A DNA stretch of 64,000 nt from Granulicella sibirica. Lineage in GTDB: Bacteria; Acidobacteriota; Terriglobia; Terriglobales; Acidobacteriaceae. The position numbers were made by a program, and so were the translations under genes. Below, in pieces: positions 63,352 through 64,000 of the stretch. Location: assembly GCF_004115155.1 (NCBI RefSeq), contig NZ_RDSM01000001.1, positions 1,612,001 to 1,676,000 on the forward strand. The letters run 5' to 3'. Below the pieces are notes generated by a model. The model did not search any database. It was not told where the DNA came from and saw only the letters and a program-made list of their open reading frames with translations. Each line of letters starts with the position of its first letter. Positions within the stretch are counted from its first letter, which is position 1.

Positions 63352-64000
63352 TGCCCGATCTTTTGTACCGTGGAGTGTCAGTGTAGCGCAGCTTCTTTTG
63401 AGATCAAGTAGCCGCCGTCGAGGGTGTGGGGAAGTGGGAAGCGCATTTTGCTTTCCACTTCTCCATACCTTGTTTTGATTTCGGTCTGCCATGACTCCGG
63501 TGCTGGTGGTCGATAGCCCAGCGAGGAGTGTGGCCGGACGGTGTTGTAGTGAACCCGCCAACGTTCGGCCAGGATCCTGATCTCCTTCATGGAGTAGAAG
63601 ATCTCGCCGTTGAGGAACTCGTCACGCAGCTTCGAGTTGAAGCTCTCGCAGTAGCCGTTTTCCCACGGGCTGCCCGGCTCGATGTAGAGTGTCTTTGCAC
63701 CCGTGTTTGCAAGCCATTTGCGCAGGTCGCGGGCTACGAACTCAGGGCCGTTGTCTGAACGTATGTGTTGCGGTACTCCTTTGATCACCATCACATCAGC
63801 CAACGCCTCGATCACCTTCGCGCTCGACCAGCGCCGCTCCGGACGTACAAGCAAGCTTTCTCTGGTGTGTTCGTCGATCAGGTTCAGCATCCGGACCGTC
63901 CTTCCGTCGTATGTCTTTGCGCTCACGAAGTCGTAGCTCCAGACATGGTTGACATGCTCGGGACGCAAGCGCACGCACGAGCCATCGTTGAGCCATAAGC
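63352..64000 (-). mobile_element. IS3-family insertion sequence, copy 2 (runs off the window)
   Basis: The left end TGCCCGATCTTTTGT matches the left end of the copy at 40610, in the same orientation. The element continues past the window end, so its other terminus is not seen. Confidence 0.85.
63378..64000 (-). CDS. IS3-family transposase OrfB (5' end outside window)
   Basis: The frame is open to the window edge and contains VWSYDFVSAKTYDGRTVRML (first Asp), RSDNGPEFVARDLRKWLANT (second Asp) and ENGYCESFNSKLRDEFLNGE (Glu), so the DDE domain is intact, unlike copy 1. The C-terminus ends ISKEAALH. It is closely related to but not identical with copy 1, so the two are diverged members of one family. 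Confidence 0.9.
   Translation of the reverse strand, partial: LWLNDGSCVRLRPEHVNHVWSYDFVSAKTYDGRTVRMLNLIDEHTRESLLVRPERRWSSAKVIEALADVMVIKGVPQHIRSDNGPEFVARDLRKWLANTGAKTLYIEPGSPWENGYCESFNSKLRDEFLNGEIFYSMKEIRILAERWRVHYNTVRPHSSLGYRPPAPESWQTEIKTRYGEVESKMRFPLPHTLDGGYLISKEAALH

Overview
The window looks like chromosomal sequence from an acidobacterium of the Terriglobus/Granulicella/Edaphobacter type. This is inferred from the gene repertoire: very large beta-propeller sensor kinases, GH16-like lipoproteins, a DUF2934 protein, MHYT kinases and ArsR-SRPBCC-DUF899 operons. No rRNA or complete tRNA is present to confirm it.

Layout. (1) Positions 1-8560 (minus strand) hold two paralogous copies of a sensory unit. 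Each copy is a GH16-like lipoprotein gene whose 3' end overlaps, by the same 77 nt, the start of a periplasmic-propeller histidine kinase gene. The second copy is followed by a NarL-type response regulator. A decayed third copy lies between them. (2) Positions 8846-32743 form a redox and central-metabolism block: SDR, cyclic-nucleotide-binding/thioredoxin-reductase-like fusion, catalase-like peroxidase with cytochrome b561, acetoin genes alsD-alsS, mqo, a cupin, cytochrome bd (cydAB), old yellow enzyme, Zn-alcohol dehydrogenase, Hsp31-like protein, aldehyde dehydrogenase, fumC, GlcG/HbpS, aldo/keto reductase, dps and a UBP zinc finger. Together they suggest flexible electron disposal (malate to quinone to bd oxidase, acetoin overflow) plus peroxide and carbonyl defence. 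(3) Positions 32800-34500 are the scar of an integrated mobile element: a tyrosine recombinase remnant whose catalytic Tyr is Cys, a 3' half of tRNA-Phe, and a MobF (TrwC/TraI) relaxase remnant. (4) Positions 34750-40400 carry regulators, small enzymes and several decayed genes.

(5) Positions 40610-41903 are an IS3-family element with a frameshifted orfB, inserted in an IS91-type transposase remnant. A second copy in the same orientation starts at 63352 and leaves the window. The roughly 21 kb between them is a patchwork of intact small operons (ArsR-SRPBCC-small protein-DUF899; LytS/LytTR two-component pair; cupin-DoxX-DUF4440-SnoaL opposite a MocR regulator; MHYT kinase) and many broken genes (DUF5700 peptidase/beta-barrel chimera, methyltransferase, IS5, Tn3, LprI, HNH, EAL).

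The most intriguing items are the duplicated lipoprotein/propeller-kinase units whose GH16-like partners appear to have lost the catalytic acid motif, and a divergent pair of tiny 'dead' two-component parts at 57257-57987: a receiver without its phospho-Asp and a stand-alone HisKA-like helical hairpin with Ser where the phospho-His should be. Single-base frameshifts and in-frame stops are unusually frequent. Either the region is decaying or the assembly has indel errors, and reads would be needed to tell.
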